From an uncultured Verrucomicrobia subdivision 3 bacterium (lineage in GTDB: Bacteria > Verrucomicrobiota > Verrucomicrobiia > Limisphaerales > UBA11358), in assembly GCA_903895255.1 (NCBI GenBank), contig CAITTG010000057.1, positions 1 to 33,208 on the forward strand: a DNA stretch of 33,208 nucleotides, written 5' to 3'. Positions 8,788-16,800 of this stretch are shown one piece after another (position 1 is the stretch's first letter; the number at the start of each line of letters is the position of its first letter). The notes under the pieces are model-generated. The model made no database searches. It had not been told where the DNA came from and saw only the letters and a list, made by a program, of their open reading frames with translations. A program made the position numbers and the translations under genes.

Positions 8788-8793
8788 CCATGA
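8347..8793 (+). CDS. Four-helix-bundle protein (23S rRNA intervening-sequence protein family), copy 2
   Basis: The 148-residue product has the family core [19 protein letters not shown], then [30 protein letters not shown] and [22 protein letters not shown]. This is the most common subtype of the 23S-IVP four-helix bundle. An ATG at 8347 follows an in-frame GTG at 8344; both lie within the left repeat arm. At the 3' end the reading frame runs through the right arm, giving the tail [11 protein letters not shown], and the stop codon overlaps the hydA ATG (8790-8793). The gene is therefore embedded in the catabolic operon and may be translationally coupled to hydA. Its function is unknown. Confidence 0.85.
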   Translation: [148 protein letters not shown]

Positions 8794-10160
8794 GCCTTCT
8801 AATTAAAAACGGCCAAATCGTCACCGCTGATTCCCGCTACGTGGCGGATATTTACTGCGAAGGCGAAACCATCACCACCATCGGCCCCAACCTAAGCGCG
8901 CCCCCCGGCGCCGAAATCATCGACGCCACCGGCAAATTCGTCTTCCCCGGGTTCATCGACCCGCACGTCCATATCTACCTGCCGTTCATGGGCACCTATG
9001 CGAAAGACAATTACGACACCGCCAGCCGCGCCGCGCTCGTCGGCGGCACCACCACCCTCATCGAGATGTGCTGCCCATCGCGCGCGGACGACACGCTCGC
9101 CGGCTTTGAATTGTGGATGCAACAAGCCGTCGGCAAGTCCGCTTGCGATTTCACGTTTCACATGGGCGTGACGAAATTCAACGACCAGACCGCCGCCCAG
9201 CTTCGCGAAATCGTGTCGCGCGGCATCCGCTCCTTTAAAATTTTCCTCGCCTACAAAGGCGCCTTTGGCATCGACGACACCGAGCTCTACCAGACCCTCA
9301 AACTGGCAAAGGAACTCGGCGTCATCGTCACCGCCCATTGCGAAAATGAAACCCTCGTCGCCGAGCGCTCCAAAGAACTGCTCGCCGCCGGCCTGACCGG
9401 TCCCGGCCAGCATCACGAGAGCCGCCCCCCCCGCGTGGAAGCGGAGGGCGTTCACCACCTGCTGACTTTCGCCGAACTCACCGGTGCCTCCACCTATATT
9501 GTCCATCTGAGCTGCCAGGAAGCCCTCGCCGAGGCCGTCGCCGCCCGCCAGCGCGGCGTGCGCGTGGCGGTGGAAACCCTCATTCAATATCTGACCCTCG
9601 ACAAAACCTACGCCGAGCGCCCCGATTTCGAGGGGGCCAAATACGTCATGTCCCCGCCCCTCCGTGATAAACGCAACCAGGCAGTCTTGTGGCATGGCCT
9701 CCGCGACGGCCTCATTCAAACCGTGGCCACCGACCACGCCCCCTTTGATTTCCAGACCCAAAAACCCATGGGCCGCGCCGACTTCACCAAAATCCCCAAC
9801 GGCATCCCTTCGCTCGAAGAACGCATTACCCTCCTCTACACCTATGGCGTCAAGGCCGGCAAGATCGACCTCCACACCTTCGTGAACGCCGCCAGCACCC
9901 AGGCCGCCAAACTCTTCGGCCTGTTCCCGCGCAAAGGCGCCATCCAGCCCGGTGCCGACGCCGACCTTGTGGTTTTCGACCCCAACTATCGCGGCACCAT
10001 CTCTGTTAAGACCCAGACCATGAACGTGGACTACAGCGCCTTCGAAGGCTGGCCGATCGAGGGCCGTCCGGAAATCGTGACCGTCCGCGGCCAGGTCGCT
10101 GTCCGCAGTGGTAAATTTGTCGGCCAAACCGGTCGCGGCCAGTTCCTGAAACGCCTTTAA
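8790..10160 (+). CDS. hydA: Dihydropyrimidinase (D-hydantoinase)
   Basis: The 456-residue amidohydrolase opens the ring of dihydrouracil or dihydrothymine to the N-carbamoyl beta-amino acid. The binuclear zinc site is complete: DPHVH (H59, H61), SFKIFLAYKG with Lys150 as the carboxylated bridging ligand, TAHCEN (H183), VHLSCQEA and TDHAPF. Length and the C-terminal GRGQFLKR match the family. The ATG lies directly after the cassette 2 repeat and overlaps the stop of the four-helix-bundle gene. It supplies step two between PreA and the beta-ureidopropionase. Hydantoinase activity on other cyclic ureides is possible, but the neighbours argue for pyrimidines. Confidence 0.94.
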   Translation: MSLLIKNGQIVTADSRYVADIYCEGETITTIGPNLSAPPGAEIIDATGKFVFPGFIDPHVHIYLPFMGTYAKDNYDTASRAALVGGTTTLIEMCCPSRADDTLAGFELWMQQAVGKSACDFTFHMGVTKFNDQTAAQLREIVSRGIRSFKIFLAYKGAFGIDDTELYQTLKLAKELGVIVTAHCENETLVAERSKELLAAGLTGPGQHHESRPPRVEAEGVHHLLTFAELTGASTYIVHLSCQEALAEAVAARQRGVRVAVETLIQYLTLDKTYAERPDFEGAKYVMSPPLRDKRNQAVLWHGLRDGLIQTVATDHAPFDFQTQKPMGRADFTKIPNGIPSLEERITLLYTYGVKAGKIDLHTFVNAASTQAAKLFGLFPRKGAIQPGADADLVVFDPNYRGTISVKTQTMNVDYSAFEGWPIEGRPEIVTVRGQVAVRSGKFVGQTGRGQFLKRL

Positions 10161-10264
10161 CTAATCGGGTAGGCGACGGGGTGACGAATCTCAGATTTAA
10201 AAAGTAATCGTCCCGACACTACTTGAAAATGGCGCCTTCCCTGCGCCTGCCAGCACTTTGGAGT

Positions 10265-10291
10265 GCGGTGGCCAGCGCAGCGCGACACCGC
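10265..10291. repeat. GC-rich palindromic repeat (GCGGTG...CACCGC)
   Basis: Arms GCGGTG and CACCGC enclose a 15-base GC-rich loop within a GGAGTGCGGTGGC... context that I recognise as a common dispersed element in verrucomicrobial genomes. It lies in the 542-bp gap between hydA and the permease, where I support no gene. Confidence 0.5.
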
Positions 10292-10499
10292 CTGTGGGTG
10301 CTGAAAACCCGGCGGAAACGTGGCAACGTCTGGGCGGAAAACCCGTTCCCCCGCCTTTTTGCCTCAAATCGCACCGGAAAAACCAGCCATCCCCGGTCCA
10401 AAACTTTCTTAATTATTTTTTGACCTGGACAGCCGTTGTCCAGGGTCCCCTGTTAAATTAGTGCGTGATGAATGTCGTCAGGACAACGTTGGCGGACCG

Positions 10500-10543
10500 C
10501 CCGGTCGAAAACCGGGTGCGCTTCTGGCCTGCCCGGCCAGCGC
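10500..10543 (+). other. Tandem hairpins in the leader of the permease gene
   Basis: Two adjacent hairpins lie 160-200 bases before the permease start. The first pairs CCCGGT (10500-10505) with ACCGGG (10511-10516). The second pairs CTGGCC (10524-10529) with GGCCAG (10535-10540) and extends by GCG/CGC. They may be a 5' leader structure or a repeat. There is no T-run after either, so they are not simple terminators. Confidence 0.35.
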
Positions 10544-10578
10544 TCACCCCCGCTGTAAAATTCGCAAGTTGTTTTAAA

Positions 10579-10626
10579 CAAATAATTTAACAAATTAACC
10601 AAATAACCATTTAACTGTTTAACCAT
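10579..10626. repeat. AT-rich short-period repeat (TTTAACC / AAATAACC units)
   Basis: Five or six degenerate 7-9 bp units (AATTTAAC, AAATTAACC, AAATAACC, ATTTAACTG, TTTAACC) lie head to tail before the permease gene. The design matches the arms of the two four-helix-bundle cassettes, but no partner arm or four-helix-bundle gene is present. Confidence 0.5.
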
Positions 10627-10702
10627 GACTTTCCTCCGCGCCAAGCTTGATTCCGGCACGGTTGTTGGTTTTACTCCTTCCGTCAGACGTAACAAGGACC
10701 CC

Positions 10703-12211
10703 ATGGATTTGAATCAGAGGATCAGTTCGTTGCCAGCGGTGTTTTCGGATGTCGAGCAGGCGGAATTACAAACCAGCCCGCTCTATAATGCCGATCTCGC
10801 ACCCGTGCCCGCGTCCGCCCGCCGCTGGCGCGCCGGCAGTTACGCCGCGCTGTGGATCTCCATGGCCGCCTGCATCCCCACCTACATGCTCGCCTCCTCG
10901 CTCATCAGCGGCGGCATGAACTGGTGGCAAGCCGTCCTCACCATCTTCCTCGCCAACCTCATTCTGCTCGTGCCCATGCTCCTCAACGCCCACGCTGGCA
11001 CGCGCTACGGCATTCCCTTTCCGGTCTATTGCCGCGCCGCCTTCGGCACGCACGGCGCGAACCTCCCCGCCCTGCTGCGCGCCCTCGTCGCCTGCGGTTG
11101 GTTCGGCATCCAAACCTGGATTGGCGGCGAGGCCATCTACAAAATTTGCGTCACCCTCCTCGGCCTGCATCCCGCGCCAGTCACTAACTGGCTCGGCGTC
11201 TCCAGCCTGCAATTCCTCTGCTTCCTGTTTTTCTGGGGCGTCAACCTGCTCGTCATTCACCTCGGCATCAATTGCATTCGCTGGCTGCTGAACCTTAAAG
11301 CCCCGCTGCTCGTCCTCCTCGGCCTGGGCCTGCTGGCGTGGGCGTATCATGCCGCGGGCGGTTTTGGTCCCATCCTCTCCCAACCCTCCGCCTTCGCCCC
11401 CGGCCAGCCCAAGGCCGGTCAGTTCTGGGTATTCTTCTTCCCGGCCCTCACCGGCATGGTTGGCTTCTGGGCCACCCTCTCGCTCAATATCCCCGATTTC
11501 TCCCGGTATGCAAAAACCCAGCGGGATCAAGTCCTCGGCCAAACCCTCGGCCTCCCGCTCGCGATGGCGCTTTATTCTTTTATCGGTGTCGCCGTGACCT
11601 CCGCCACCACCATCATCTACGGCCAAACCCTCTGGGACCCGGTGGATGTGCTCACCCGGTTCACCAATCCTGCCGTTCTGATCATCGCCATGCTCGCCCT
11701 CTGTGTGGCCACGCTCGCCACCAATATCGCCGCCAACGTCGTCAGCCCCGCCAACGACTTCGCCAACCTCGCCCCCCGCCACATCTCGTTCCGCACCGGC
11801 GGGTTCATTACGGCCGTCATCGGTCTGGTCATGATGCCGTGGAAACTCGTGGCCGACCCCTCCGGCTACATCTTCACCTGGCTCATCGCCTACAGCGCCC
11901 TGCTCGGACCCATCGGCGGCATTTTGATCACCGATTATTTTGTCTGGCGCCGTGGCCGGCTGAATCTCCCCGACCTTTACCGGACGGCCGGTGAATACCA
12001 GTTCACCCGCGGTTACAGCCTCGTCGCCCTCACTGCCCTGGCTGCGGGCGTGCTGCCCAGCCTGCCGGGCTTTATGGTGCAGGTGCACTGGCTGGCGGTC
12101 ACCGCCGTCCCGCCCGCGCTCGCGAATCTCTATAGCTACGCCTGGTTCATCGGCTTCGCCGTCGCCGCCGTCGTTTATCTGGCATTGCGCCCCTTGGCCC
12201 CCCGCGCTTAA
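10703..12211 (+). CDS. NCS1-family nucleobase/hydantoin permease
   Basis: The 502-residue integral membrane protein of the nucleobase:cation symporter-1 family has about 12 transmembrane segments. Diagnostic segments are LYNADLAPVP, CIPTYMLASSLISGGMNWWQA, NAHAGTRYGIPFPVYCRAAFG, and ALVACGWFGIQTWIGGEAIY, the substrate-binding region of Mhp1/PucI-type carriers. The ATG at 10703 (MDLNQRISS) is preferred over one at 10625 because AAGGA lies just before it and family members start here. It follows hydA and precedes the aminotransferase by 12 bp, so it is likely co-transcribed with the latter. The substrate is most plausibly uracil, thymine or a dihydropyrimidine, inferred from context; allantoin or hydantoin carriers are close relatives. 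Confidence 0.9.
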   Translation: MDLNQRISSLPAVFSDVEQAELQTSPLYNADLAPVPASARRWRAGSYAALWISMAACIPTYMLASSLISGGMNWWQAVLTIFLANLILLVPMLLNAHAGTRYGIPFPVYCRAAFGTHGANLPALLRALVACGWFGIQTWIGGEAIYKICVTLLGLHPAPVTNWLGVSSLQFLCFLFFWGVNLLVIHLGINCIRWLLNLKAPLLVLLGLGLLAWAYHAAGGFGPILSQPSAFAPGQPKAGQFWVFFFPALTGMVGFWATLSLNIPDFSRYAKTQRDQVLGQTLGLPLAMALYSFIGVAVTSATTIIYGQTLWDPVDVLTRFTNPAVLIIAMLALCVATLATNIAANVVSPANDFANLAPRHISFRTGGFITAVIGLVMMPWKLVADPSGYIFTWLIAYSALLGPIGGILITDYFVWRRGRLNLPDLYRTAGEYQFTRGYSLVALTALAAGVLPSLPGFMVQVHWLAVTAVPPALANLYSYAWFIGFAVAAVVYLALRPLAPRA

Positions 12212-12223
12212 ATTTTATCCAAC

Positions 12224-13570
12224 ATGAGCATCCCCCTCCTGCCGCCCACACCCCACACCCCGCAACCCTACACCGGGCCCACCGCCGCCGCTGTGCTCGC
12301 CCAACGCCAGCAGTACCTCAGCCCCGGCCTGTTTCTGTACTACCAGAAACCGCTCATGCTCGTGGAAGGCAAAATGCAATATCTCTGGGATGAAACCGGC
12401 AAACGCTACCTCGATGGCATCGCCGGCATCGTCACTGTCAGTGTGGGCCATTGCCACCCGCACGTTGTGGCCGCCGCGCAACGCCAGGGCGAATTGCTCC
12501 AGCATTCCACCACGATTTATCTCAACCCCAACATCGGAGCCTTCGCCGAGAAACTCGCCTCCAAACTCCCCGGCGATTTGAAGGTCTTCTATTTCGTCAA
12601 TTCCGGTTCCGAGGCCACCGATCTCGCCCTGCTCATGGCCCGGCTGCACACCGGCAATTACGACATCATCGCCCTGCGCAATGCCTATCACGGCGGCAAC
12701 GCCTCCGGCATGGCCGTCACCGCGCACAGTTCCTGGAAATTCAATGTCCCCCACAGTTTCGGCGTCCATCACGCCCAGGCACCGTACCCCTACCGCGGAC
12801 CCTTTGGTTACGACGATCCCGCCGCCGGTCACAAATACGCCGACGATGTGAAATCAGTCATCGATTACGCCACCTCCGGCCGGGTCGCCGGCTTCATTGC
12901 CGAATCCATCCAGGGTGTGGGCGGTTTCGTGGAGTTTCCCCCAGGTTACCTGGCGGAAGCCTACGCCCACGTTCATGCCGCCGGCGGGGTCTGCATTGCG
13001 GATGAAGTCCAGACCGGCTTTGGCCGGCTCGGCACGCATTTCTGGGGCTTCGAAACGCACGGAGTCATTCCGGACATCGTCACCATGGCCAAGGGCATTG
13101 GTAACGGCGCGCCCCTCGCCGCCGTCGTCACCACCGCCAAAATCGCCGCCACGCTCACCGGCAAGATCCATTTCAACACCTTCGGCGGCAACCCCGTTGT
13201 CAGTGCCATGGGCAAGGCCGTGCTGGAAGTCATCGAAACGGAAGGCTTGCAGGCCAATTCTTTGAAACTGGGCACCTATCTCAAGGCCGGCCTGGAAAAG
13301 CTGAAGGCGAAGCATCCCCTCATCGGTGATGTGCGCGGCCAGGGCTTGTTACTCGGCATCGAGCTGGTCAAGGATCGCGTGACCAAAACTCCCGCCAAGG
13401 CCGAATGCGCCGCCGTGCTGGAGGCGGCCCGTGAAATGGGGCTCTTGCTCGGCAAAGGCGGACTGTGGGGGCAAACCATCCGCTTCGCCCCGCCCATGGT
13501 CATCACCCAGGCCGACGCGGACTTTGTGCTGGCCGTGCTCGATGCCGCCCTGGCCCAAGTCCGTGAATGA
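12224..13570 (+). CDS. Class III aminotransferase, AGXT2/PydD-like (beta-alanine or beta-aminoisobutyrate aminotransferase)
   Basis: The 448-residue PLP enzyme shows [40 protein letters not shown] (Asp260 to the pyridine nitrogen) and [14 protein letters not shown] (Lys290, Schiff base), with FNTFGGNP near the C-terminal half. This layout is that of alanine-glyoxylate aminotransferase 2, which also uses beta-alanine and beta-aminoisobutyrate. Those are the end products of beta-ureidopropionase, and the resulting semialdehydes are substrates of the MmsA encoded upstream. The gene starts 12 bp after the permease stop. The amino acceptor (pyruvate, glyoxylate or 2-oxoglutarate) cannot be told from sequence. 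Confidence 0.9.
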   Translation: MSIPLLPPTPHTPQPYTGPTAAAVLAQRQQYLSPGLFLYYQKPLMLVEGKMQYLWDETGKRYLDGIAGIVTVSVGHCHPHVVAAAQRQGELLQHSTTIYLNPNIGAFAEKLASKLPGDLKVFYFVNSGSEATDLALLMARLHTGNYDIIALRNAYHGGNASGMAVTAHSSWKFNVPHSFGVHHAQAPYPYRGPFGYDDPAAGHKYADDVKSVIDYATSGRVAGFIAESIQGVGGFVEFPPGYLAEAYAHVHAAGGVCIADEVQTGFGRLGTHFWGFETHGVIPDIVTMAKGIGNGAPLAAVVTTAKIAATLTGKIHFNTFGGNPVVSAMGKAVLEVIETEGLQANSLKLGTYLKAGLEKLKAKHPLIGDVRGQGLLLGIELVKDRVTKTPAKAECAAVLEAAREMGLLLGKGGLWGQTIRFAPPMVITQADADFVLAVLDAALAQVRE

Positions 13571-13583
13571 CCGGAAGTATTTT

Positions 13584-13611
13584 TTGTAATTTTTCAATTA
13601 TCGGCTATGCT
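13584..13611 (+). promoter_or_regulatory. Candidate sigma-70-type promoter of the response-regulator gene
   Basis: TTGTAA (13584-13589) and TATGCT (13606-13611) are separated by 16 bp and lie 18 bp before the ATG at 13629. The match is moderate and based on consensus only. Confidence 0.4.
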
Positions 13612-13628
13612 CAGGGCAGTCAGACAGG

Positions 13629-14294
13629 ATGCCGACGCCAACACCAGTGGTGGTAATTGAAGATGACCCGCTGTTTCGCGAGGTGATCGTCAAATTCATT
13701 AATCAATCCCCTGATTTCCATTGTGACCAAGTTTGGGGCAATGGCGAAACCGCCCTGCGGGAAATCGCCAGCCAGCCACCCGGGCTCATCCTTATCGATA
13801 TTGATCTCCCTGGGATCTCGGGCACGGAATGCACCGCCCGGCTCAAACGCCGCTGGCCGCATATTCCCCTCCTGATTTTAACCGGCCATTCCGAAAGTGA
13901 GCATATTTTCGAGGCGCTCAAAGCCGGAGCCAATGGCTACCTTCTCAAGCATACCGCCGCCAAAAAACTGCTCGAAGCCATGCAGGAGGCCCTCGCGGGC
14001 GGCGCTCCCATGACCGGTGCCGTGGCGGCCCGGGTGGTTGAGTCTTTCCGTCTTCTGCCACCGGTTTCCCCCGGGCCGGCGGCGGTATCCGAACCGGTGC
14101 CCGACACCCTTTCCGACCGCGAGTTGCAGGTGCTGGAAAAACTCGCCCGGGGCCTCGCCGCCAAGGAGATTGCCAGTGATCTGGGCGTGAGTTTTGAAAC
14201 CGTAAGAACTTATATCCGCAGGATTTACGCCAAACTTCATACCCGTTCCCGGGGTGAGACCGTGGCCAAATACTTTCAAATGCGGGAAAAATAA
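13629..14294 (+). CDS. NarL/FixJ-family response regulator
   Basis: The 221-residue transcription factor has an N-terminal receiver (IEDDPLFREV with Asp12/13; phospho-acceptor Asp57 in LILIDIDLPG; Lys of GYLLKHTAAK). A linker of about 25 residues rich in Pro and Val follows, then a LuxR-type helix-turn-helix (LSDRELQVLEKLARGLAAKEIASDLGVSFETVRTYIRRIYAKL). Phosphorylation would drive dimerisation and DNA binding. No kinase is adjacent on the 5' side. The hybrid kinase at 14874 is a candidate partner, one gene further downstream on the same strand. It lies 58 bp after the aminotransferase and has its own candidate promoter, so it probably belongs to the signalling block. Confidence 0.92.
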   Translation: MPTPTPVVVIEDDPLFREVIVKFINQSPDFHCDQVWGNGETALREIASQPPGLILIDIDLPGISGTECTARLKRRWPHIPLLILTGHSESEHIFEALKAGANGYLLKHTAAKKLLEAMQEALAGGAPMTGAVAARVVESFRLLPPVSPGPAAVSEPVPDTLSDRELQVLEKLARGLAAKEIASDLGVSFETVRTYIRRIYAKLHTRSRGETVAKYFQMREK

Positions 14295-14343
14295 ACATAT
14301 CGGAGGGGCTGGCTGCTGGAAATTGGGTAAAGATGGTTAGATA

Positions 14344-14357
14344 TTGATTTTTATCAA
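14344..14357. promoter_or_regulatory. Perfect FNR/CRP-family box (TTGAT-N4-ATCAA)
   Basis: The sequence TTGATTTTTATCAA is an exact match to the FNR consensus TTGATNNNNATCAA. It lies 44 bp before the start codon at 14402, in the gap between two signalling genes. No convincing -10 element sits at the textbook class II spacing, so the mode of action is unclear. Confidence 0.55.
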
Positions 14358-14401
14358 TCATTCCGCTAATTATTTGCCATCGTTTTTTTGTAAGATTGGC
14401 A

Positions 14402-14830
14402 ATGAATACCAGCGTCGAGGCGCAAATCGATCCCGATCCTGACAGTTTCCTGATGAAATATTGTCAAAGGCAGCATTGCGCACCCGAAGATTTTGCCGTG
14501 CGTGTGCTGTGGCATTGCATGCACCGCGCCCAAATGCCCCTCGCCCGTTTGATTTGGCTCTTCAACGCCGATTTTTTCCTGTCGGACCTGGATTTGATCA
14601 ACCAGGTGAAAGACGCCACCACTTCCGCCAAAGTTCGGGAGATCGTCAAATTTTTCAGCAAAGAGCCCTCCTACACCAATTTCTGGCGGCGTACCCTCAA
14701 AATTCGTATCTCCCGCAGCAAATTGCTCAAACTGGCTGCCGCCGAGCTCGGTGAAACCAAGCCTGACGCCGACCTTGAAGTCAAAGCCGAAAACAAGGGT
14801 GAATCCAGCGGTAACCCCGCCTCATCCTGA
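14402..14830 (+). CDS. Conserved hypothetical protein (142 aa) linked to a hybrid kinase
   Basis: The 142-residue soluble protein reads MNTSVEAQIDPDPDSFLMKYC and continues with an all-helical pattern (FAVRVLWHCMHRAQMPLARL, DLDLINQVKDATTSAKVREIVKFF, TLKIRISRSKLLKLA). It ends in a low-complexity polar tail rich in Glu, Lys and Ser. I do not recognise a named domain, though the pattern feels like a conserved verrucomicrobial family. The ATG at 14402 is preferred over a TTG six bases upstream. The stop lies just before the hybrid kinase, whose possible GTG start is 5 bp away, so the two are likely co-transcribed and may work together. The FNR-type box upstream may control both. Confidence 0.65.
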   Translation: MNTSVEAQIDPDPDSFLMKYCQRQHCAPEDFAVRVLWHCMHRAQMPLARLIWLFNADFFLSDLDLINQVKDATTSAKVREIVKFFSKEPSYTNFWRRTLKIRISRSKLLKLAAAELGETKPDADLEVKAENKGESSGNPASS

Positions 14831-14873
14831 GCCTGTGACCCGCCCCACCCCAACTCTGGCCGCCCCGTCCCTG

Positions 14874-15974
14874 ATGGAAACCCGGCGGCCCATCATCATG
14901 CTGGTGGATGACGGCATCACCAACTTGGAATTGTTAAAAGCCGTGCTCGCGGCCCAAGACTATGACCTGCGTGCGTTTCTGGATGGCCCGTCCGCTCTGG
15001 CCGCGGCGGAGCTGGACCCCCCGGATTTAATCCTCCTGGACATCGCCATGCCCCACATGGACGGTTACGAAGTGTGCGCCCACCTCAAAGCCAATCCCGC
15101 CCTCGCCAGCATTCCCGTCATTTTCAGCAGCGCCCTCACCGACACCAGCGACAAAGTGGCCGCCTTCGCTTGCGGCGGCGTCGATTATATCCCCAAGCCC
15201 ATCCAGCCCGGTGAGGTCAAGGCTCGTGTGCGCGCCCAATTGCAACTCTTCCAGCACCAGCGCAGCCTTTCGGAAAAACTCGAGCGCATCCGCCGCCTGG
15301 AGGAGTTGCGCGACAGCCTCACGCACATGATCGCCCACGACATGCGCACGCCCATCGGCTCCATCGCCGTCGCCTTGGAGCTCTTGCGGCAACAATTGCC
15401 CGTTCTGAATGAAACCGCCCGGCGCACCCTCGACATTGTCGAGCAAAACGCCGACCTGCTCCTGCGCATGGTGGATCAAATGCTCGACCTCAGCCGGATG
15501 GAATCCGGCCAGATGCCGCTGCACCATACCCGCTTCATTCTGGCGGATCAGATCCAGCACGTCATCGACGCCCTGTCGCCCCTGGGCACTCCGCATCGGG
15601 TGATCCTCCGGCTGGCCCAGCCTTTGGCAGTGGTGGCCGACGCCGAAATCATCCGTCGCGTCGTGGCCAATCTCCTGGAAAATGCCCTGAAATTTTCCCG
15701 CCCCGGCGAAAAAGTCATCTTATCCATAACCGCCCGGGGCGAATCGGCCCGCGTTTCGATCACTGACCAAAGCGAGGGCATCTCCGCCGCCGACCGCGAA
15801 CGAATCTTCGAAAAATTCGTGCAACTGGAGGGCCCGCGCCGCAAGGCCGGCACTGGCCTGGGCCTGGCCTTCTGCAAGCTGGCCGTGGAGGCCCACCGTG
15901 GCGTGATCGGCGTGGACAGCGAGCCCGGCCAGGGCAGCACCTTCTGGTTTGAACTCCCCCTGGCAGCCAGTTAG
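14874..15974 (+). CDS. Hybrid response regulator-histidine kinase (REC-HisKA-HATPase)
   Basis: The 366-residue cytoplasmic protein has a receiver at residues 6-122 (MLVDDG; Asp56 in LILLDIAMP; Lys108 in YIPKP) and a short coiled linker. A HisKA domain follows (HMIAHDMRTP, His155), then a HATPase_c domain with N-box NLLENALKFS and G2 box GTGLGLAFCKLAVEAHRG. The G1 box reads DQSEGIS where D-x-G-x-G is usual, so its first glycine is missing. There is no membrane segment, so input must come through the receiver or partner proteins. The ATG at 14874 fits the receiver start; an in-frame GTG at 14835, right after the upstream stop, would add 13 residues. Receiver-first kinases like this often act as phosphorelay intermediates. 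Confidence 0.88.
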   Translation: METRRPIIMLVDDGITNLELLKAVLAAQDYDLRAFLDGPSALAAAELDPPDLILLDIAMPHMDGYEVCAHLKANPALASIPVIFSSALTDTSDKVAAFACGGVDYIPKPIQPGEVKARVRAQLQLFQHQRSLSEKLERIRRLEELRDSLTHMIAHDMRTPIGSIAVALELLRQQLPVLNETARRTLDIVEQNADLLLRMVDQMLDLSRMESGQMPLHHTRFILADQIQHVIDALSPLGTPHRVILRLAQPLAVVADAEIIRRVVANLLENALKFSRPGEKVILSITARGESARVSITDQSEGISAADRERIFEKFVQLEGPRRKAGTGLGLAFCKLAVEAHRGVIGVDSEPGQGSTFWFELPLAAS

Positions 15975-16079
15975 GGCATTTATGAGAAGGCTCTAAATCC
16001 GCATTTGCCAGATTTGGCAGCTTGCTGTGCCGTGGTGTGCCGCCAAGGATTTTGAATTTTGGGCTCTGGGGTTTGGCTT

Positions 16080-16712
16080 TCAGCCTTCCCGTCCCACCAG
16101 TTTCATCGCGGCGGCGGTGCGGGATTGCACATGCAATTTTTCGTAAATGGCACTCACATGCGTGCGCACGGTGCTCATGCTGATCGCCAGTTGATCGGCA
16201 ATTTCCTTGTACATGTAACCCTTGGCCAGCAACCGCAGGATTTCCAGCTCGCGGACGGTCAGCTTTTCCAGTTCGGAGGCCGGCTGGGTGTCCCGGTGAA
16301 AGTGATTGATGACTTTCCGGGCAATTTGCAGCGACATGGGCGCACCGCCGGAATGCACCTGCTCCACCGCCTGCACCAGTTCCGCCTGCGGCATGTTCTT
16401 CAGCAAATACCCGTTCGCCCCCGCCCGCAGGGAATCAAAAATGGTGTCGCCATCCTCATACGTCGTCAGCATCAGCACCTGGACTTTGGGCAGCTTTTGC
16501 TTCAATCGCGAGACGCATTCAATGCCGTTCATTCCGTTGAGATTGATGTCCATGAGCACCACATCCGGATTTTCGCCCGGAATCTGCGCCAGCGCCGCCT
16601 CCGCTGAGGCATGGGAACCCACGCACCGCAGCCCGGCTGCGTGGCCCAGCCATTCCACCAGGCTCTGCCGCATGTCCTGCTGATCCTCCACAATGGATAT
16701 TTTTATGCTCAT
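16080..16712 (-). CDS. NarL/FixJ-family response regulator, partner of the propeller sensor kinase
   Basis: The 210-residue protein has a receiver (SIVEDQQDMRQS; phospho-acceptor Asp55 in VVLMDINLNGMNG; GYLLKNM) and a LuxR-type helix-turn-helix (LTVRELEILRLLAKGYMYKEIADQLAISMSTVRTHVSAIYEKLHV). Asn replaces the usual Pro after the phospho-acceptor loop (DINLNG rather than DINLPG). It is encoded 73 bp downstream of the large sensor kinase on the same strand, the standard arrangement for HisKA_3 kinases with NarL-type regulators. The convergent gap to the hybrid kinase (15975-16079) shows only a small TGCCA/TGGCA hairpin. Confidence 0.93.
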   Translation of the reverse strand: MSIKISIVEDQQDMRQSLVEWLGHAAGLRCVGSHASAEAALAQIPGENPDVVLMDINLNGMNGIECVSRLKQKLPKVQVLMLTTYEDGDTIFDSLRAGANGYLLKNMPQAELVQAVEQVHSGGAPMSLQIARKVINHFHRDTQPASELEKLTVRELEILRLLAKGYMYKEIADQLAISMSTVRTHVSAIYEKLHVQSRTAAAMKLVGREG

Positions 16713-16775
16713 GAATTTGGGTCAATCCTTAATTTAAGCCAGAATGATGCGCCGGGTATCGGATAAAGATATGAG

Positions 16776-16800
16776 CCGGAGGGCTTCAGTCCGGCGGCCA
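16776..16800. repeat. Short element (GAGGGCTTCAGTCC) supplying the sensor-kinase stop codon
   Basis: The 14-base core GAGGGCTTCAGTCC recurs at about 21845-21858 in the island. Here, read on the minus strand, it contains the stop codon of the large sensor kinase (16786-16788) within a GGACTGAAGCCCTCCGG context. It may be a dispersed repeat, but two copies are weak evidence. Confidence 0.3.

Noticed and set aside
10424..10444. Hairpin CCTGGACA/TGTCCAGG as a hydA terminator
   Set aside because: The T-run lies before the stem, not after it, on the plus strand, so it does not have the form of an intrinsic terminator.
10453..10704. Minus-strand 83-residue ORF before the permease
   Set aside because: It overlaps the hairpins and the AT-rich array and has no family features.
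14751..14873. GTG start at 14751 for the hybrid kinase
   Set aside because: It would overlap the upstream gene by 80 bp and add a Pro/Thr-rich stretch before the receiver. The starts at 14835 or 14874 are more plausible.
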